Source of the DNA: Helicoverpa zea
Taxonomy: Eukaryota > Arthropoda > Insecta > Lepidoptera > Noctuidae
Length of the DNA: 64,000 nucleotides
Direction: 5' to 3'
Assembly (NCBI RefSeq): GCF_022581195.2
Contig: NC_061482.1
Coordinates: 16,926,001-16,990,000, forward strand
The notes under the pieces are model-generated. The model made no database searches. It was not told where the DNA came from and saw only the letters and a list, made by a program, of their open reading frames with translations. The position numbers and the translations under genes are program-made. The stretch's first letter is position 1, and each line of letters starts with the position of its first letter. This document shows positions 61,275-64,000 of this stretch, piece after piece.

Positions 61275-61588
61275 CAAGTACCAATGCAACTTTTCTAAAT
61301 TTGTATGTACTTTCTAAGGATATCTTAGACACCAATGACTGTGTTTCGGATGGCACGTTAAACTGTAGGTCCCGGCTGTCATTGAACATCCTTGGCAGTC
61401 GCTACGGGTAGTCAGAAGCCAATAAGTCTGACACCGGTCTAACCAAGGGGTATTGGGTTGCCCGGGAATTGGGTTGAGGGGGTCAGATAGGGCAGTCGCT
61501 CCTTGTAAAGCACTGGTACTCAGCTACATCCGGTTAGACTGGAATCCGACCCCAACTTAGTTGGGAAAAAGGTTCGGAGGATGATGAT
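61275..61588 (+). mobile_element. 5'-truncated copy of the same SINE
   Basis: GATATTAATGATAGG flanks it at 61260-61274 and 61589-61603. The sequence matches the body of the copy at 58852 from GCAAGTACCAATGC to the GATGATG end, without the tRNA-like head. Truncation at the 5' end with a target duplication is the mark of LINE-type priming. Confidence 0.85.
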
Positions 61589-61899
61589 GATATTAATGAT
61601 AGGTAAAATGAATAGATATTGTATCTTCTTCGTAATTATCCTGGCGTACTGACATGACCTTATGACGACGTTACTTGACAGTGAGTACCCTGTTTGTACC
61701 TCAGAAATTGGTTAATAAGTAGACACTGTCAATGTTCCAGAAATCTACCTCTTATCAACTGAGTAAATATAAATATGATAGCGATTAAGTTTTGAAAACG
61801 AAAAAATTTATGGTCTCATTAATTACAGTAAACACGTTTTGCTTAAATATTTTTTCGTAATACATAATGTAAGTATTAGTAAAAGATAACTTAAAGATA

Positions 61900-63060
61900 A
61901 CATTTTTTCCAAAAACATACGAAAACTTGTACTTTTGTAAACAAAGGAATCGCGACCATCAACAGGTTAGTTCATTTTTGGACGAACTTAATATTCTTAA
62001 TACTTCGAGCACTTCTTTGGGTTGCAAACAGAAGAAAGTTAGCACTTAATTACATTCCAAAAACATCTTAATTTTGTACTTTTGAGAACAAAAAAACAAC
62101 CCTATCTTGATATCATTAGGGTTCAAAATCAAGAAAATTGTTTTTCGGAGCGACACTTCTGGACCTTAGCAAATTTCAATGACCGTTACCATTTTCTACT
62201 AAACTTTTCAAAAACTTGCACTTTTTTAAACAAAGGAATTTTGACTATCTATAGATAGATACGTTAAAATAGTTTTTTTTTTTATATATTCTTCTAGAAT
62301 TTTCTGGAGTTTATAGGGATGGCATTCTTAAAAGGCTCTGAGCTAAAATTGCATTGCTAATCATCTTATGTTTCGATTTTCGAGAACAAAGAACCTTCCT
62401 AAAGTCTGAAGTAATAAGGTTTAAATTCAAAATTACAGCATAAAATTGTCCCAAATGACTACTATTATAGTTCGGCCATTCAGAGAATGCGTTCCTGACA
62501 CGTCGCGATTGAACTGACGACGTAACTACATTCATTGATTATTGATATAATAATGTTGTTTTAATGCTCCTCAATTGTTAAAACGGTAAACAACCAGCAA
62601 AAATATTTTTATCGTAACTGCAACGCCATTGCAAAGTTACGTCGTCAGTTCAATCGCGACGTGTCAGGAACGCATTCTCTGAATGGCCGAACTATAGATA
62701 TCCCAAATGAATACTATTAGTACTCAAAAAGATCTAAAATTATCAGTTTTAAAGACAAAGGAATTACGATTATCAACAGGTACTGAAATTTTTAGTCCAT
62801 TTTTTCATATTTTCTGCTCGTTCTTTGGGGAGCTAGTAGGGATGGTGTTCTTAAAAGGCTCTGAGCTAAAATTGCATCGCTAATCGTCTTATTTTTAGAT
62901 TTTCGAGAACAAAGAACCTACCTAAAGTCCAAAGTATTAAAGTTTCAATTCAAAAAATAGTCTTGTATGACTATATGGAGCTCAATTAAGATGTTAGGAC
63001 TGAAATTAGCCCCAAAAAAGACCTAAAACTACCAGTTTTAAAAACAAAGGAAATCCAGCC
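61900..63060. repeat. Degenerate tandem repeat block, units about 400-500 bp
   Basis: Shared words recur in order: TCTTAAAAGGCTCTGAGC (62327, 62849), TTTTCGAGAACAAAGAACCT (62377, 62897), AAACAAAGGAATC/TT (61939, 62228) and ATCAACAGGT (61958, 62773). The MITE at 62468-62694 entered one unit. Confidence 0.6.
62468..62694. mobile_element. TA-target MITE with 60-bp perfect inverted repeats
   Basis: Arms 62468-62527 and 62635-62694 are perfect reverse complements beginning TAGTTCGGCCATTCAGAG. TA flanks both ends, as in Tc1/mariner-type insertions. The internal 107 bp are AT-rich with no ORF. It sits inside the tandem repeat block at 61.9-63.06 kb and separates two repeat units. Confidence 0.85.
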
Positions 63061-64000
63061 TGGCTGAAATTTCCCAGGCTAGCTCGAGGACCTTAAATAG
63101 ACTAATCGATAGAGTTGCAACTGCGCACTGAGTGCAGGTTGCAACGCTTTGTCCTAGACCAAGCTAGTGGCTGTCATGCGCAGTGGAAAAGCTATCGATC
63201 CTTCGAAGTTGCTGGAACCCTGAGCATCCTGACACAGGTGGGTGGAATTACGTAATTATTCTAGAATTTTCTGTTTTGTTTTTATGAGAGATGATTGGTG
63301 TGATAGATGATTTTTAGGAACTGTGTGGATTTTACGCCTTTCAATTGTTTTTCCGTGTTTAGGGGGCAGTTTCTTAGACCTTAGGGTTGCTGCGCAAGAT
63401 TCTTAAAGAGGGGTTTTGGCTTCTCAACAGCTTGGAGGTTTCGTTCTAGCAATTCTTGATTACTTTCTTACCGTTTTTAGTAGGAATTGTTATATTTTTA
63501 TTAATTTTTCTTGAGAGAATTTAGCGTCGTATTTTTTTTTAAATATTGTAATGGTATCAACTCCTTAAAATAAAATCATTATTTCACTTAAGTCTCATTT
63601 GATTATAAAATTACTCAGGTCAAAATTAATTTAAAAAACTGTAAAAATGATAAACTTTTATTGACAAATACATTTTTTAAATTCTTATACTATATTTTTA
63701 CCCCCAATTACTACTATATACTTACTACTTACAGCTACGAAAAATTTGATCTACCTATTTAAAAATCATCACCGATTACACTAACATACTGCTAGGACCT
63801 TCGCACAATGTGCAACAGCACCTTGGCATCGGTTAATTACTCGTTGCTAAGTTTCGACAGTTACCGTTTTCTACGGGAAATTGCCTAAACGCGCGCCCGC
63901 TGACACCCGATCGAGTGATTGTGTTTACGCTCCTATAATGATTTCATGTGGGTAGGGTGAACTGGTAAAACTATGACTAGGATATTTCTAGTAAATGCCA

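Larger units (their letters stand above)
58341..64000. other. Non-coding region at the right edge
   Basis: 58381-58560 resembles a repeat also seen at 37180-37290 (GGCC-TTCCCAAT-TTCTATCTATC). Then come the SINE (58852), the inverted LINE scrap (60545), the truncated SINE (61275) and the tandem block (61.9-63.06 kb). 63060-64000 has a GC-richer start and no recognised feature. Confidence 0.5.

Overview
This is a 64 kb piece of animal nuclear DNA, almost certainly from a moth or butterfly. It is AT-rich, the exons are small and separated by large introns with GT..AG borders, and the interspersed repeats are of kinds abundant in Lepidoptera: a tRNA-derived SINE with 15-bp target duplications, Jockey-, RTE- and R1-like LINE fragments, and MITEs of Harbinger, hAT and TA-target type. 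No species can be named from the sequence alone.

The main gene lies on the minus strand between 46150 and 6449. Ten coding exons join in one frame with matching intron phases. They encode, in order, a sushi/CCP domain, a fucolectin-like (FTP, F5/8-type) domain, a C-type lectin domain, three more sushi domains, a Thr/Pro-rich stalk, one membrane span and a histidine-rich cytoplasmic tail. This is the layout of the insect selectin-like protein Furrowed (fw). The first coding exon, with the signal peptide, was not found; it lies upstream of 46150 or outside the window.

Two small plus-strand genes lie against or inside fw. (1) At 10599-11069, within the intron between the last sushi exon and the stalk exon, an intronless gene encodes a strongly diverged histone H2A: the histone fold is intact, part of the acidic patch is lost, and the docking domain is replaced by an Asp/Ser-rich tail. 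This is the most unusual item in the window. (2) At 46665-47750 a three-exon gene encodes a 163-residue four-span membrane protein of unrecognised family.

A possible terminal exon of another minus-strand gene, with one membrane span, is at 57849-58298. The rest is intron or intergenic DNA. Positions 1-6448 hold a Harbinger MITE, a truncated LINE and probably the fw 3' UTR. The fw introns hold a Jockey LINE (12.6-13.7 kb), nested repeats (31.4 kb), a composite hAT element (37.65-39.21 kb) and a 600-bp tandem duplication (39.75-41.16 kb). Positions 47.8-64 kb hold two RFX-type X-boxes, a SINE pair, a palindromic repeat complex (54.95-57.62 kb) and a tandem repeat with a MITE inside it (61.9-63.06 kb). 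All assignments come from reading the sequence; no database search was possible.
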